A stretch of 64,000 bases of DNA, taken from positions 6,940,938 to 7,004,937 of the forward strand of contig NZ_CP037423.1 in the NCBI RefSeq assembly GCF_007754155.1, in the 5' to 3' direction. A program made the position numbers and the translations under genes. The stretch comes from Stieleria neptunia. Its GTDB lineage: Bacteria > Planctomycetota > Planctomycetia > Pirellulales > Pirellulaceae. Under the pieces are notes generated by a model. That model was not told the origin of the DNA. It searched no databases and was given only the letters and a program-made list of their open reading frames with translations. The first letter of the stretch is position 1. Each line of letters opens with the position of its first letter. Shown here one piece after another: positions 45,101-53,907 of this stretch.

Positions 45101-47046
45101 TCGTGGAAACAGTCGGGCTTCATCCGCGTCAGCAGGTCGCGAATCCCGCCGGATTCCAGTTGGAACACGCCCTTGGTTTCGCCGCGTTGCAACAGCGCAT
45201 AGGTCGCTTTGTCGTCGAGCGGGAATTTGAGCGGATCGACGGTTTTGCCCGTCGTCTGCTTGATGAACTTCACCGAACGGCTGAGCATCGTCAGGTTGCG
45301 GAGCCCCAGGAAGTCCATCTTCAGCAAGCCGCTGGCTTCGACGTCGTTCATCGACCACTGGGTGATGACGTCTTGCTTGCCGGGGACGCGCGTCAGCGGA
45401 ACGTATTCGGAGAGCGGTTTGTCGGCGATCACGACCGCGGCGGCGTGCGTGCCGACGTTCCGCGCCAGACCTTCGATCTTCATCGCCAGATCCAACAGCT
45501 CGCGGATCTCCGGATCGCCGTCATAGGTCTGCTTCATGTCCGCGCTTTTTTCCAGCGCTTTCTTGATCGTGATCTTCAGCTCATCGGGCACCATCTCGGT
45601 GATCTGGTTGACGCGAGAGAGCGGAATCCCCAGCGCCCGCCCGGTGTCCTTGATCGCGGCCCGTGCGGCCAGGGTTCCGAACGTTCCGATCTGGCAGACG
45701 TTTTCGCTGCCGTAACGTTCTTTCACGTAGTCAATGACTTCGACGCGGCGTTCTTTTTCGAAGTCGATATCGATATCCGGCGGCTCGGTTCGGCTTTCGT
45801 CCAAGAACCGTTCGAACAGCAGGTCATAGCGGAGCGGACACACGTGCGACATGTACAGGGCGTAACACACGATGGCCCCCACGCCGCTACCCCGCGCGGT
45901 CGCCGAGATCCCCTTTTTCCGAGCGTGGATGACGAAGTCCCAGACGATCAGGAAGTACGTCGGATAATTCAGTTTTTCGATGACGCCGAGTTCCCGATCC
46001 AGCCGCGCCATCACTTCGTCGGACAGCTTGCCGTCGACGATCCGTTCATCGTCGCCTTCGTAGCGTTCCAGCAACCCTTTGATGCACAGCTCGCGCAAGT
46101 AGTCGATCGGCTTCATCTCGTTGGGGCATTCGAACTTGGGGAAGTAGTACTTGCCCAATTCGATATCGATGTCGACGCTGTCGGCGATTTCCTGGCTCCG
46201 CGCGACGCAATCTTCCATGCCGGGAAAATTTTCGTACATCTGTTCGGGGCTGCGCAGGAAGAACTGGTCGTTCTCCATCTTCATCCGCGACGTGTCCGTT
46301 CGGAAACGTCCGGTGTTGATGCACAGCATGATGTCTTGCGCTTCGGCGTCTTCCTGGTTGACGTAGTGGCAATCACTGGTCGTGACCACCGGCAATCCCA
46401 TCTTGTTGGCGATGTCGACGGCGCCTTCGAGTTGCATCCGTTGGATGTCCAAGCCGTTGTTCATCACTTCGATGAAGTAACGGTCGCCGAACACCTTGTG
46501 GAACCAGCCGGCGATCTCCATCGCTTCCTTTTCGTGTTCGCCGGTGTCACTGGATTTCATCACCGTGCGACTGAATTCGCTGCTCACGCACCCGGACAGA
46601 CAGATGATGCCCTCGTTGAACGTCTGCAGGATTTCTTTGTCGATTCGCGGTTTGAAATAAAATCCTTCCAACGACGCCGCACTGGCCAACTTGATCAGGT
46701 TTTTGAAACCGGTGCGGTTCTTGGCCAGCAGCGTCAGGTGATAGCTGGCATCCTTGCTGCGTCCGGCGCCGCCCTTGTCGAACCGACTGCCCGGCGCGAT
46801 GTAGGCTTCGTAGCCGATGATCGGGTTGATCCCGGCACCTTTGGCCGCGCGATAGAATTCCAACGCCCCGTGCAGATTGCCGTGATCGGTCAACGCCAAC
46901 GCGTTCATCCCGTGGTCGACGGCGCGGTTGACCAGACGTTTGATGTCACCGGCACCGTCCAGCAAGCTGTAGTGGCTGTGACAATGCAGGTGGACGAAGG
47001 GCTTGGCGGGCGTGATGATGGTGTCGCTGCTGACGTTGTCCGACAT
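42133..47046 (-). CDS. dnaE: DNA polymerase III alpha subunit, intein-containing precursor
   Basis: 1637 residues, of which 773-1222 are an intein; the spliced product is about 1187 residues, normal for DnaE. The N-terminal PHP domain begins FVHLHCHSHYSLLDGAG. The polymerase core has GSGVGAIVCYAL and EPPDIDIDFEKERR (catalytic Asp pair), and GTHAAAVVIAD. The C-terminal part includes the helix-hairpin-helix, an OB fold (VILGGMISSIKIAHTKNPKPGQ) and a tail. It is the replicative polymerase. The ATG at 47046 is chosen because the PHP domain follows at once and GGAAGAG lies upstream; the frame is open to 47223. It ends about 140 bp from the IS1380 element. Confidence 0.95.
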   Translation of the reverse strand: MSDNVSSDTIITPAKPFVHLHCHSHYSLLDGAGDIKRLVNRAVDHGMNALALTDHGNLHGALEFYRAAKGAGINPIIGYEAYIAPGSRFDKGGAGRSKDASYHLTLLAKNRTGFKNLIKLASAASLEGFYFKPRIDKEILQTFNEGIICLSGCVSSEFSRTVMKSSDTGEHEKEAMEIAGWFHKVFGDRYFIEVMNNGLDIQRMQLEGAVDIANKMGLPVVTTSDCHYVNQEDAEAQDIMLCINTGRFRTDTSRMKMENDQFFLRSPEQMYENFPGMEDCVARSQEIADSVDIDIELGKYYFPKFECPNEMKPIDYLRELCIKGLLERYEGDDERIVDGKLSDEVMARLDRELGVIEKLNYPTYFLIVWDFVIHARKKGISATARGSGVGAIVCYALYMSHVCPLRYDLLFERFLDESRTEPPDIDIDFEKERRVEVIDYVKERYGSENVCQIGTFGTLAARAAIKDTGRALGIPLSRVNQITEMVPDELKITIKKALEKSADMKQTYDGDPEIRELLDLAMKIEGLARNVGTHAAAVVIADKPLSEYVPLTRVPGKQDVITQWSMNDVEASGLLKMDFLGLRNLTMLSRSVKFIKQTTGKTVDPLKFPLDDKATYALLQRGETKGVFQLESGGIRDLLTRMKPDCFHDIIATAALYRPGPLEGGMVDDYVNIKHGRQSPEYKHPVLKEILEETNSIMVYQEQVMRILNRLGGVPLAKAYTCIKAISKKKEALINQNQEVFLKGAVESGLAQKDAEDIWNLIVKFAGYGFNKCVVGETEVIDAVSGESTTVEELFQSKRAFTIHALNDRQKLVPRKVTDVVWNGVRQTYTVTTRTGRQITATGNHPMKTFDGWANIDDLNVGDKIAVARTIEPMQTVQWSDHEVITLGWLISEGNLCHPTCLYFYSNSQSQVDDFVYHSEQFDETSARSDYRSDGRIEVCLSTGRDTRLGSLDHSGVGTAVAAKRITGLRSGAFTWASSLGLTGKKATEKHLPEAVFQFDQRQTALLLGRLWAGDGYVEQPSQQSYYATSSLRLARDVQRLLQRLGIVSRVTEKSFAYAGRADGKPRNGYTVHLIGHESRLKFLQTVGPQIVDKQAAVMSALDRIDAGEARTTGDLVPVEVRSLVAEERVRRQIPWRDLESQSGVSIREFCRTGQSSKRGFQRSTVQRLADFFDSESLADHAQSDLYWDDIVSIEPADVVDVYDLTVENDHNFVANGLVVHNSHSTAYALVAFQTAYLKAHYPVEFMASLLSSDIDGRNFKRKDALVEHMEDCDRMGIEVVPPSVNTSEADFSVADGKIHFAMSAIKACGGSTAISIEEERKKNGPFKDIFDFCERVDPHACNKSAIETLIKAGAMDCFGAKRSQLVAVIEKAMQAGAAVQADKKSGQASLFGAFEEEEESGDAPAVVLPEMDEWPDREKLGNEKEVLGYYLDSHPLAEYEPKLATFRTHTTDSLSEIQDRGEVILGGMISSIKIAHTKNPKPGQPSKYANFDLEDMQGAIRCILWPRGFADHGEKVLPDAVVLAKGKVDRRGGGDEANLIIDELIPLDDLDNRYTHGMRIRLDEAKHDGQTISRLREIVRGYPGNQELLFSMKLAEGELVHLKADKFKVQVTPEMRSRIDDLLGSGNYRLMMSKPR
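43381..44730 (-). other. DnaE intein with LAGLIDADG homing endonuclease
   Basis: A 450-residue in-frame insert between YGFNK and SHSTAY of DnaE. It starts with Cys1 (CVVGETEVID), has block B TGNHPMKTFDGW, and ends with the C-terminal splicing blocks VYDLTVENDHNFVANGLVVHN followed by Ser+1. The centre carries two DOD endonuclease motifs, TLGWLISEGNL and LLGRLWAGDGYV. All residues for protein splicing are present, and both acidic positions of the endonuclease motifs look plausible (Glu and Asp). The insertion point is four residues after that of the cyanobacterial split DnaE intein (Y before CFNK). Unlike that one it is continuous. Confidence 0.95.
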
Positions 47047-47146
47047 GCGAAAAGGCTCTTCCGTGGGTAGGCTGGCTGAGGCTCGATCGGCGGTCATTCT
47101 AGCAGTCTGCCACCGCTCCGATAATTGGACGGACCGGGGGTAAGAG

Positions 47147-47273
47147 GGGGCAAAACGATGGGGGCAAAACGATAAAATGCCCGATTGAGACGCCTGTTTC
47201 GAGAATGCCCCGGTGGCTCCCATCCCGATCTTTATTCGAGCAAATCATTGTTTTGCCCCCATTGTTTTGCCCC
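47147..47273. repeat. Inverted pair of doubled GGGGCAAAACGAT units
   Basis: GGGGCAAAACGAT occurs twice in tandem at 47147-47173. At 47247-47273 the inverse, ATTGTTTTGCCCC twice, pairs with it apart from two G-T wobbles. The structure lies between dnaE and trmB, ending at the trmB stop codon, and may terminate or separate their transcripts. Confidence 0.8.
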
Positions 47274-47274
47274 A

Positions 47275-47979
47275 TCACCGCTTCTCGTACCGGACCCGGT
47301 AAACCGGGATCTGGTTTTGCCGGCTACGGCGTTCGAAATGCGTGCGGTAGTCCAGGTCGTGGGACGAGGCTGCTTTTTCCTCCGGGATCGGGACGCCGAA
47401 TTCCGGGGCGATTTCGGCAATCATCTCGATGGTGGCTTCGAAGTAGTCCAGCACGTCGGTCCAAAAATGGAACCGGCCGCCGGGGCGGAGCGCGGCCAAG
47501 AAATTTTTGACGCTGCGTTCATTGACGACGCGGCGTTTGCGGTGCCGTTTTTTCCACCAGGGATCGGGAAAATAAACGTGAACGGCTTCGAGTGATTCGG
47601 CGGGCACCCGTTGGGAGAGCAACGGCTCGGCGTTGCCCGAAATCATCTTGGCGTTGTCGCGGCCGGCTTTGGCCAGCCGTGCGGCGGAATGTTTGGCGTA
47701 TTTGTGGATGATTTCGATGCCCAAGAAATTGTGCTCGGGATTGCGGCCGGACTCGTTGGTCAAAAACAGCCCTTTTCCGCTGCCGACTTCGATTTCCAAC
47801 GGCTGATCGTTTCCGAAAACGGTTTCACTGGCGAGCGTCTCGGGCACTTCGGGGAAGGGCATTTCCGATCCGGTGTCGCTTCCCGAGGCCAATTCGCCTG
47901 GGACGGGCTGGCGGAAAACGAACAAATGGTCGGTCAAGTCAAGCGTCGGTTTCGGGGCGCGAATGGGGCTGCGGGGCAT
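47275..47979 (-). CDS. trmB: tRNA (guanine-N7-)-methyltransferase
   Basis: 234 residues. It methylates G46 of tRNAs with SAM. Signatures are LEIEVGSGKGLFL (SAM motif, about 61-73), NFLGIEIIHKYA, and the family-specific VHVYFPDPWWKKRHRKRRVV (about 133-152). The N-terminal 40 residues are variable. It lies upstream of dnaE on the same strand across the doubled inverted repeat, and diverges from the hemD-hemE gene across 141 bp. Confidence 0.95.
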   Translation of the reverse strand: MPRSPIRAPKPTLDLTDHLFVFRQPVPGELASGSDTGSEMPFPEVPETLASETVFGNDQPLEIEVGSGKGLFLTNESGRNPEHNFLGIEIIHKYAKHSAARLAKAGRDNAKMISGNAEPLLSQRVPAESLEAVHVYFPDPWWKKRHRKRRVVNERSVKNFLAALRPGGRFHFWTDVLDYFEATIEMIAEIAPEFGVPIPEEKAASSHDLDYRTHFERRSRQNQIPVYRVRYEKR

Positions 47980-48120
47980 CGGAAAAATCGGAACCGGTCG
48001 TCGGGGGATGATGTCAATTGGCCGTCAAGAGGTAATCGTAACGACAGCGAAAACGTCTACAATGCCGCCACCGATCCGGTGCCCTCCGCTTCTCCACTTG
48101 AACAGCACAAAAAACGACCC

Positions 48121-50085
48121 ATGCCCAAAGACGCTGATTTCGCCGGCCTCCACGTCGCTTCCTTGGAAAGCCGCCGCGCCGACGACATGCGGCGATTGAT
48201 CGAGCGGCACGGAGGCGTCCCCCACGTGAGCCCGTCGATGCGCGAAGTCCCGATTGAACCGAACCGTGCGGCCATCGATTTTGCCTATCGCGTGATGACC
48301 GGCGAAATCAGCACCGTGATTTTCATGACCGGCGTCGGATTTCGCTTCCTGATGCGTTCGATCGAAAAACACGTCAATACCCAGCGATTCCTCGATTCGC
48401 TCTCGGACATCACCACCATTTGCCGCGGCCCCAAACCCGTCGCGGCGCTACGCGAAGCAGGGGTCAAAGCGACACACCGCATCGGCGAACCGAATACCTG
48501 GCGCGAGATCTTGCGTTACATCGATGAACACAAACTGGCCGTCGCCAATCAAGAGATCGGGTTGCAGGAGTACGGCATCTCCAACGCCTCGCTGGTCGCC
48601 GGACTGGAGGCCCGTGGCGCGTCGGTCCGACCGATTCGCGTCTACGGCTGGGACTTTCCCGAACAAACCGATCCGCTGCGCGAAAACATCCAGGCCATCG
48701 CCGACGGACAGCGGGACCTGTTGTTGCTGACCAGCGCCCACCAGATCGTCAACATGATGCGGATGGCCGAAACGATGGGCATCACCGATCAATTGCGATC
48801 GGGATTGCGAACCACCGCCATCGCATCGATCGGCCCGACGACGTCGCAAATGTTGACCGAATGTGACTTGCACGCCGACCTGGAACCGTCGCATCCCAAG
48901 ATGGGACACTTGGTCGTCGAATCGGCCCGACGTTCGGCGCAACTGGTTGCCGCCAAGAAACGATTGAAAGAAACCGACGACAAGATTCGTCAATCCATTT
49001 CGTTCGTCACGGAGTCACAGGTGACGACCGAGAAACATCCGTCCCACGACAGCCTGTTCTTGAAAGCCTGTCGCGGCGAACCGACCGAACGGACACCGAT
49101 CTGGTTGATGCGGCAAGCCGGACGCTACATGAGCGAATACCGCGAAGTCCGCGCCAAACAGAGCTTCTTGGAACTGTGTGCCAACCCGGCCCTGTGCAGC
49201 GAAGTGATGTGCACCGCCGTGGCCCGACTGGGCGTCGATGCGGCCATCATTTTTTCGGACCTGTTGCCGCTGTTGCAACCGCTCGGGTTTGATCTGGAAT
49301 TTGTCGCCGGCGACGGGCCGGTGATCCACAATCCGATCCGCAGCAGCGAAGACCTGACACGACTGAAACGCCTGGACGATCCCCAGTCGCTGGGATTTGT
49401 CTATGAAACGGTCCGACAAACCCGCGCCGATCTGCCCGCCGAGATCCCCTTGATCGGGTTCGCCGGATCACCGTTCACGTTGGCCAGTTACGCGATCGAA
49501 GGCGGCGGAAGCAAGGTTTACACGAACACGAAGAAGTTGATGTACCAGTCGTGTTCCCAATCGGGCGGCGGGGCCTGGGCGGAATTGATGAGCACGTTGT
49601 CCGAAGCGATCACGGTTTACTTGAATCATCAAATCGCCGCCGGGGCGCAATGCGTGCAACTGTTCGACAGCTGGGCCGGATGCCTGTCGCCGATCGAGTA
49701 CACCGAGTTCGTGTTGCCCTGGATGAATCAGATCATTGCGGGAATCGCGCCGGGAGTGCCGGTGATCAATTTCGCCACCGGAAATCCCGAGTTGTTGCCG
49801 TTGCTTCGCGGCGACAGCCGGACGGTGGTCGGCGTGGACTGGCGGATCCCGCTGCCGCTGGCCTGGGATCGCATCGGCCGCGACAAGAGTGTGCAAGGGA
49901 ATCTCGATCCGGCGGTCCTGTTGGCGGATCCCGAGGTGATTCGTGATCGCGCCGCAGACCTATTGGACAGCGTCGCCGGCCGCAACGGACACATCTTCAA
50001 CCTCGGTCACGGTGTGTTCAAAGAGACGCCGGTCGAAAACGCGATCGCGCTGGTCGAAACCGTCAAAGAACTGAGTGCGAGGTAG
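48121..50085 (+). CDS. hemDE: Uroporphyrinogen-III synthase / uroporphyrinogen decarboxylase fusion
   Basis: 654 residues joining two consecutive haem steps. Residues 1-290 are HemD-like: two lobes with ESRRADDMRRLIERHGG, FMTGVGFRFLM, and later LLLTSAHQIVNMM and ASIGPTTSQML, then a helical linker. Residues 305-654 are HemE: WLMRQAGRYMSEYRE (substrate Arg, about 328-342), FSDLLPLL with Asp380, IGFAGSPFTLASYAIEG, and GHGVFKETP. It would cyclise hydroxymethylbilane and then remove four carboxyls to give coproporphyrinogen III. The ATG at 48121 starts HemD; the frame is open upstream but that overlaps trmB in antisense. HemD identity is by fold pattern, HemE is certain. Confidence 0.9.
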   Translation: MPKDADFAGLHVASLESRRADDMRRLIERHGGVPHVSPSMREVPIEPNRAAIDFAYRVMTGEISTVIFMTGVGFRFLMRSIEKHVNTQRFLDSLSDITTICRGPKPVAALREAGVKATHRIGEPNTWREILRYIDEHKLAVANQEIGLQEYGISNASLVAGLEARGASVRPIRVYGWDFPEQTDPLRENIQAIADGQRDLLLLTSAHQIVNMMRMAETMGITDQLRSGLRTTAIASIGPTTSQMLTECDLHADLEPSHPKMGHLVVESARRSAQLVAAKKRLKETDDKIRQSISFVTESQVTTEKHPSHDSLFLKACRGEPTERTPIWLMRQAGRYMSEYREVRAKQSFLELCANPALCSEVMCTAVARLGVDAAIIFSDLLPLLQPLGFDLEFVAGDGPVIHNPIRSSEDLTRLKRLDDPQSLGFVYETVRQTRADLPAEIPLIGFAGSPFTLASYAIEGGGSKVYTNTKKLMYQSCSQSGGGAWAELMSTLSEAITVYLNHQIAAGAQCVQLFDSWAGCLSPIEYTEFVLPWMNQIIAGIAPGVPVINFATGNPELLPLLRGDSRTVVGVDWRIPLPLAWDRIGRDKSVQGNLDPAVLLADPEVIRDRAADLLDSVAGRNGHIFNLGHGVFKETPVENAIALVETVKELSAR

Positions 50086-50187
50086 GGTGGATTGGCGAGG
50101 AGTGGTGAGTGTGGAAACCGCTAATGAACACTGATGAACGCTAATAAGAGAATGAAAAGCTCAGAAAATGCATTGAGTTTTCAACTC

Positions 50188-50299
50188 GTTCCAGGGCTCC
50201 GCCTTGGAACGCACGACCGGTGTGGCTCCCGCCACACGCGATGGCCGGCAGGAGGCGGGAGCCTCCGTCACATGGTGTTCCCAGGCGGAGCCCGGGAAC
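50188..50299. repeat. Composite of three short palindromes
   Basis: GTTCCAGGGC-TCCG-CCTTGGAAC (50188-50210), a GGCTCCCGCC / GGCGGGAGCC pair (50224-50233 and 50254-50263), and GTTCCCAGGCGGAGCCCGGGAAC (50277-50299). The outer two are variants of one unit and are inverted to each other. It fills the gene-free stretch between hemDE and the SUMF1 gene. Related GAGGCTCCCGCC words recur at 60683-60728. Confidence 0.75.
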
Positions 50300-50411
50300 A
50301 AGGGAGAAATTGTTCTCTCGAGCACCCTTCCCCGGCAGAGTCCGAGAACGGCTATGCTGGTTTGACTAGGCAGGGCTGATTCGCGGTGGGCATACCTGAG
50401 GAGAGTTCTTG

Positions 50412-51554
50412 ATGAACCTGTCAACTCGCGTTGCATTGACGGTGGCCCTGTTTGCATCCTGCACCTTTGCCGGAGGCCCCGAAACGCGGTTGGTGCCGAA
50501 TCAGCCCGCCGAGGGGCGGTTCGTGAAGACGGCACAGGGATTCATGGTCCCCTATGAGCAGCCCATCCCCGGTTCCAACGTGGTGATCGAGATGCTGCCG
50601 GTTCCCGGTGGTACGGTAACGATTCAGCCACCGCCACCGTTTCAGCACTTCGATGACTTCGGAAAACCGGTCGCAAAGGACCAACCGGCGGGAACCGAGC
50701 AAACGGTTTCCTTTGGACCGTTCTGGGTCGGCAAGTACGAAATCACGATGGAGCAGTACCTGCCGTATCGACAGCTGTACTACGTGCAGAAGAAGGATGA
50801 ATCCAAGGGCGTCAATCAAGCGAACTCACCGACGGATATCGACGCCGTGACGGGACCGACGGACATTTATGACCCCCGATACAATTTCGAGTATTCCGAT
50901 GCGCCGGATTCACCCGTGCCGACGGTCAGTCAATTTGCGGCTCGCCAGTACACCAAGTATCTGAGTCTGCTGACCGGCCAAACCTATCGCCTGCCGCTGC
51001 GGAGCGAATGGCAACATGCCTGCCGAGCGGGCAGCGGGACGCGTTACTGTTACGGGGACGACGTCGAACGGCTCGGCGAGTTTGCCGTCTATCTGGAGAA
51101 CACGTCGGACGATGCGTTGACCCTGCGCGTGGGCACCAAGAAACCGAACGCCTGGGGGCTGCATGATGTTCACGGCAACGTTGCTGAATTGGTGATCGAA
51201 GACACGGCGGTCACGGGATTGCGTGAGGGCCACGTCGCCTGCGGCGGAGACCGTGACAGCGCCGCGGAAGACTGCACGGCGGAATCGATGGTTCGGACGA
51301 CGGTCGAGTGGTGGGACGACGATCCCGAGTTTCCACGCAGCTCGTGGTGGATGACGTCTGAAGAAAGCCGAACGACGGGATTTCGAATCATCGCGCCGCT
51401 GGCGCCGATGACGGAGGCGCAGAAGCACGCCTATTGGGATGCCGACAGCGAACAACTTGCCGAGGACGTGCAATCGCGTCTGGAAGACGGACGCGGCAGC
51501 TTGGGCCGGATCACGCCGCACACGCCGACCACGCGAACGGTGAAGCAACCGTAA
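50412..51554 (+). CDS. Secreted SUMF1/FGE-domain protein
   Basis: 380 residues. A Sec signal (about 1-20) leads to a formylglycine-generating-enzyme-like fold: VPGGTVTI, FGPFWVGKYEITMEQYLPYRQL, then YRLPLRSEWQHACRAGSGTRYCYGDD, LYDVHGNV-type region WGLHDVHGNVAELV, and TTGFRII near the end. The paired Cys of true oxygen-dependent FGE are not apparent at the usual place, so it is more likely a SUMF1-fold binding or other oxidoreductase protein than a sulfatase activator. GAGGAG lies about 8 nt before the ATG at 50412. The last 50 residues are a polar tail. Confidence 0.82.
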   Translation: MNLSTRVALTVALFASCTFAGGPETRLVPNQPAEGRFVKTAQGFMVPYEQPIPGSNVVIEMLPVPGGTVTIQPPPPFQHFDDFGKPVAKDQPAGTEQTVSFGPFWVGKYEITMEQYLPYRQLYYVQKKDESKGVNQANSPTDIDAVTGPTDIYDPRYNFEYSDAPDSPVPTVSQFAARQYTKYLSLLTGQTYRLPLRSEWQHACRAGSGTRYCYGDDVERLGEFAVYLENTSDDALTLRVGTKKPNAWGLHDVHGNVAELVIEDTAVTGLREGHVACGGDRDSAAEDCTAESMVRTTVEWWDDDPEFPRSSWWMTSEESRTTGFRIIAPLAPMTEAQKHAYWDADSEQLAEDVQSRLEDGRGSLGRITPHTPTTRTVKQP

Positions 51555-51591
51555 CTTCTGCAGGCCCTCGCTCCGCTGTGGAACAACGGAA

Positions 51592-51635
51592 GTGGGGTAA
51601 GCATCCTGCTTGCCACCCCCGCCGGCTCCGCCGGC
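51592..51635. repeat. 26-bp repeat element plus GCCGGC hairpin, inverse copy
   Basis: GTGGGGTAAGCATCCTGCTT plus GCCACC (51592-51617), then GCCGGCTCCGCCGGC. It is the reverse complement of the composite at 60730-60780. A 14-bp part of it (GATGCTTACCCCAC) also occurs at 57236-57249, over the cstA stop codon. Confidence 0.85.
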
Positions 51636-51642
51636 GCCCCAC

Positions 51643-53730
51643 CTACTCGCTCAACTGCAGCCCGTCCGCCGGCACGGCTTCATCGATCAGCGGAGACACG
51701 TCGGTGTCCGGGACGGGAGCTTCGCTCGGCACGAGGCCCTGCTCGGTGATGGTCGCCCCGTCTTGCATCGAGAATCCGACTCCGGTCGCCTGGACTTGCG
51801 ACGGGTCAAACGACTGCCGCGTCACCGGTGGCGTCATCGTGACGTCGCTCGGATCTTGACGTGGCGTCAGGAACAAGCCTTTCTCGTAGGCGTCGCGCCC
51901 GGCACCGGCCGCCCAGGCATCTTCGGCCAGCTGGATTTGGTTGTACGCCAGCAAGGACCCCTTTTCCCAATGCAAGTCTCGGACGGCCAAATTGTAATTG
52001 GCAAGTGCCTGATAGAACGCGATTTCACTTTGGACCACTGATCGCTGGGCTTGCAATAAGAAGTTAATGTTATCGGTTCCGTCCAAGTAGCGACGGACAA
52101 GGACCTCGACCTGTCGCAGATCGGCTTGGTAGCGGTTGTAATTGGTTTCCACCAATTGATAGGTCACGTCAATGTTGCGTGCGGCCTCGGTCAAGTCGTG
52201 GCTGACCCTGAGCTCGACTTCAGCCAGGATCGCTCGTTCTCGTTGCAACTGTAAATTTGCGTTGGCAATCGCGACGCTGGCTTGACGTAAGCCGACCGGT
52301 AGCGTGAATTCGATGCCAGCCTGCCACTCCTGAAATTCGCCGTTGAGAATCGATGAACTGAGTCCGTCGAAGCGTCCATCGTCGATGTCACCGAGAAGGT
52401 GATCGCCCAAGCCTCGGTAGCGATAGAGTCCTACGAAGTCGAGTTGGGGACGTTTATTGAGCCGCGATGCATAGAGTTCAAACTCACGTCGCTTGACAAG
52501 GAATCGCTGTCTGCGGATTTCGACGCGGCGATCGAGTGCTTGCGACAGTGCGGAATTCCAATCGAAGACGACTTTGGAATCCAGCGGGTCGGTCGTCGGT
52601 TTGATGATTTTCCCATCCGATGCGGGCATGCCCAGCAGGTAGCGCAGTTTTTGTTCGGTCGCGTAGAGGCCGGTGGATCCACCGAGTTGCGATTGAACGT
52701 TTGCTTCGAATTGGTAGTACTGTGACTGAGCTTGCGCTTCTTCGTCCTGGCGTCCCGCACCGACATCCAGCCGCACCTTTTGGTACTGGTACGTTCGCAG
52801 TGCCGACTCACGGCCTTTGATGTTTGCTTCCAGCAACCGATAGGCGGTTGTCAAATCCCAGTAGGCTTGTTCGACATCAGCAACCAGTTTGGTGACCGAG
52901 TCCTCGAAATCAGCCAGCGCGACGTCCTCGTTGGTTCGCGCAATCAACACACCGTTGTAGACGCCCGGTGTCTGGCTGGATCCGACGATCCGGTTGTACT
53001 GCAATCCCGATCCGCGCAGGATGGGCTGCCGCCACTCCGCTTCGACCCATCCGACGAAATCGCTAGAAAAGTTGCGGTTCGGGTTGTTGTTGCGGGTGTA
53101 ATTGACGACGTGCCGGATGGTGAACTGAGATCCGAAGGCGGACTTTTTGCTGAGCGAACTTGCATAGGCGGCGGACGTCCCTTCGTCGACTTGACGCTGG
53201 AAGGCCTGTGTGAACGGGTTGATCAGAATGTTCCGCGGCGTGTCCGCCCCCGACCAATTCAGCGTGTTGCTATATTGCGCATCATACTGCGCCAATGCCG
53301 CTTCGACGCCCTGGGTCGAGGACGCCATTTGGGCCGGGTCGAAGACCGTTGTCGCGTTCTGGGTGCTGAACGATGCACCAATCGGAAGCGCCCGAATCAC
53401 GGGGCTGTCCCGCATGGCCATCGCCACGGCTTCTTCAAGCGAAAGTTCGATCGCGGGGAGCTTCGACGGGTCTTCCAACGAATGCGGCGCACTGGCCGCC
53501 CCGGCGGCGACCGTCACCGCGGTCGCACATTCGGCCACTTCGGGGTACTCGATCGACAGCCCCACGCCACGATGGTACGAGGCGGTGGTATCATGGGGGC
53601 CGGGACCGATTCGATCCCAGACGTGGCAACCGACGCTAGCCGGCAGTGTCGTCGCGATCGTCAGCGCGGTGACGAGGTTGCGCAAAAGTCGACGTTTGGT
53701 GTTCGTGGTACGCACGTTGGATCTGGTCAT
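51643..53730 (-). CDS. TolC-family outer-membrane efflux lipoprotein
   Basis: About 695 residues from the ATG at 53730. A signal with lipobox PASVGC (about Cys34) predicts a lipid anchor. Two outer-membrane-efflux repeats follow, each with long helices: ELSLEEAVAMAMRDSPVIRAL starts the first, LSQALDRRVEIRRQRFLVKRREFELYASRLNKRPQLDF the second. QVLVRRYLDGTDNINFLLQAQRSVVQSEIAFYQALANYNLAVRDLH is typical of TolC coiled coils. It forms the outer-membrane duct of a type I or RND pump. No pump partner is adjacent; the MMPL transporter is far off. The C-terminal 80 residues are an unstructured tail. Confidence 0.87.
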   Translation of the reverse strand: MTRSNVRTTNTKRRLLRNLVTALTIATTLPASVGCHVWDRIGPGPHDTTASYHRGVGLSIEYPEVAECATAVTVAAGAASAPHSLEDPSKLPAIELSLEEAVAMAMRDSPVIRALPIGASFSTQNATTVFDPAQMASSTQGVEAALAQYDAQYSNTLNWSGADTPRNILINPFTQAFQRQVDEGTSAAYASSLSKKSAFGSQFTIRHVVNYTRNNNPNRNFSSDFVGWVEAEWRQPILRGSGLQYNRIVGSSQTPGVYNGVLIARTNEDVALADFEDSVTKLVADVEQAYWDLTTAYRLLEANIKGRESALRTYQYQKVRLDVGAGRQDEEAQAQSQYYQFEANVQSQLGGSTGLYATEQKLRYLLGMPASDGKIIKPTTDPLDSKVVFDWNSALSQALDRRVEIRRQRFLVKRREFELYASRLNKRPQLDFVGLYRYRGLGDHLLGDIDDGRFDGLSSSILNGEFQEWQAGIEFTLPVGLRQASVAIANANLQLQRERAILAEVELRVSHDLTEAARNIDVTYQLVETNYNRYQADLRQVEVLVRRYLDGTDNINFLLQAQRSVVQSEIAFYQALANYNLAVRDLHWEKGSLLAYNQIQLAEDAWAAGAGRDAYEKGLFLTPRQDPSDVTMTPPVTRQSFDPSQVQATGVGFSMQDGATITEQGLVPSEAPVPDTDVSPLIDEAVPADGLQLSE

Positions 53731-53907
53731 CAATGTTTGCCGCGTAGGGTGGCGATCAGCCGGCGATGCCGGCAGCATCCGGACGAACCCGCCATCGGGT
53801 CGAATTGGTTTTTGTCCTATCGACCATCTGCACGGCAGAACTGGAACAACCGGACCACGAATTCGTGTCGCATCTTCGTCACAGTCGGCAAACTCTCACA
53901 GCGGATG

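Noticed and set aside
44995..47070. Long plus-strand frame opposite dnaE
   Set aside because: No family resemblance; mirror of the DnaE reading frame.
47611..48120. N-terminal extension of the hemD-hemE frame
   Set aside because: It is antisense to trmB, and the HemD domain begins at the ATG at 48121.
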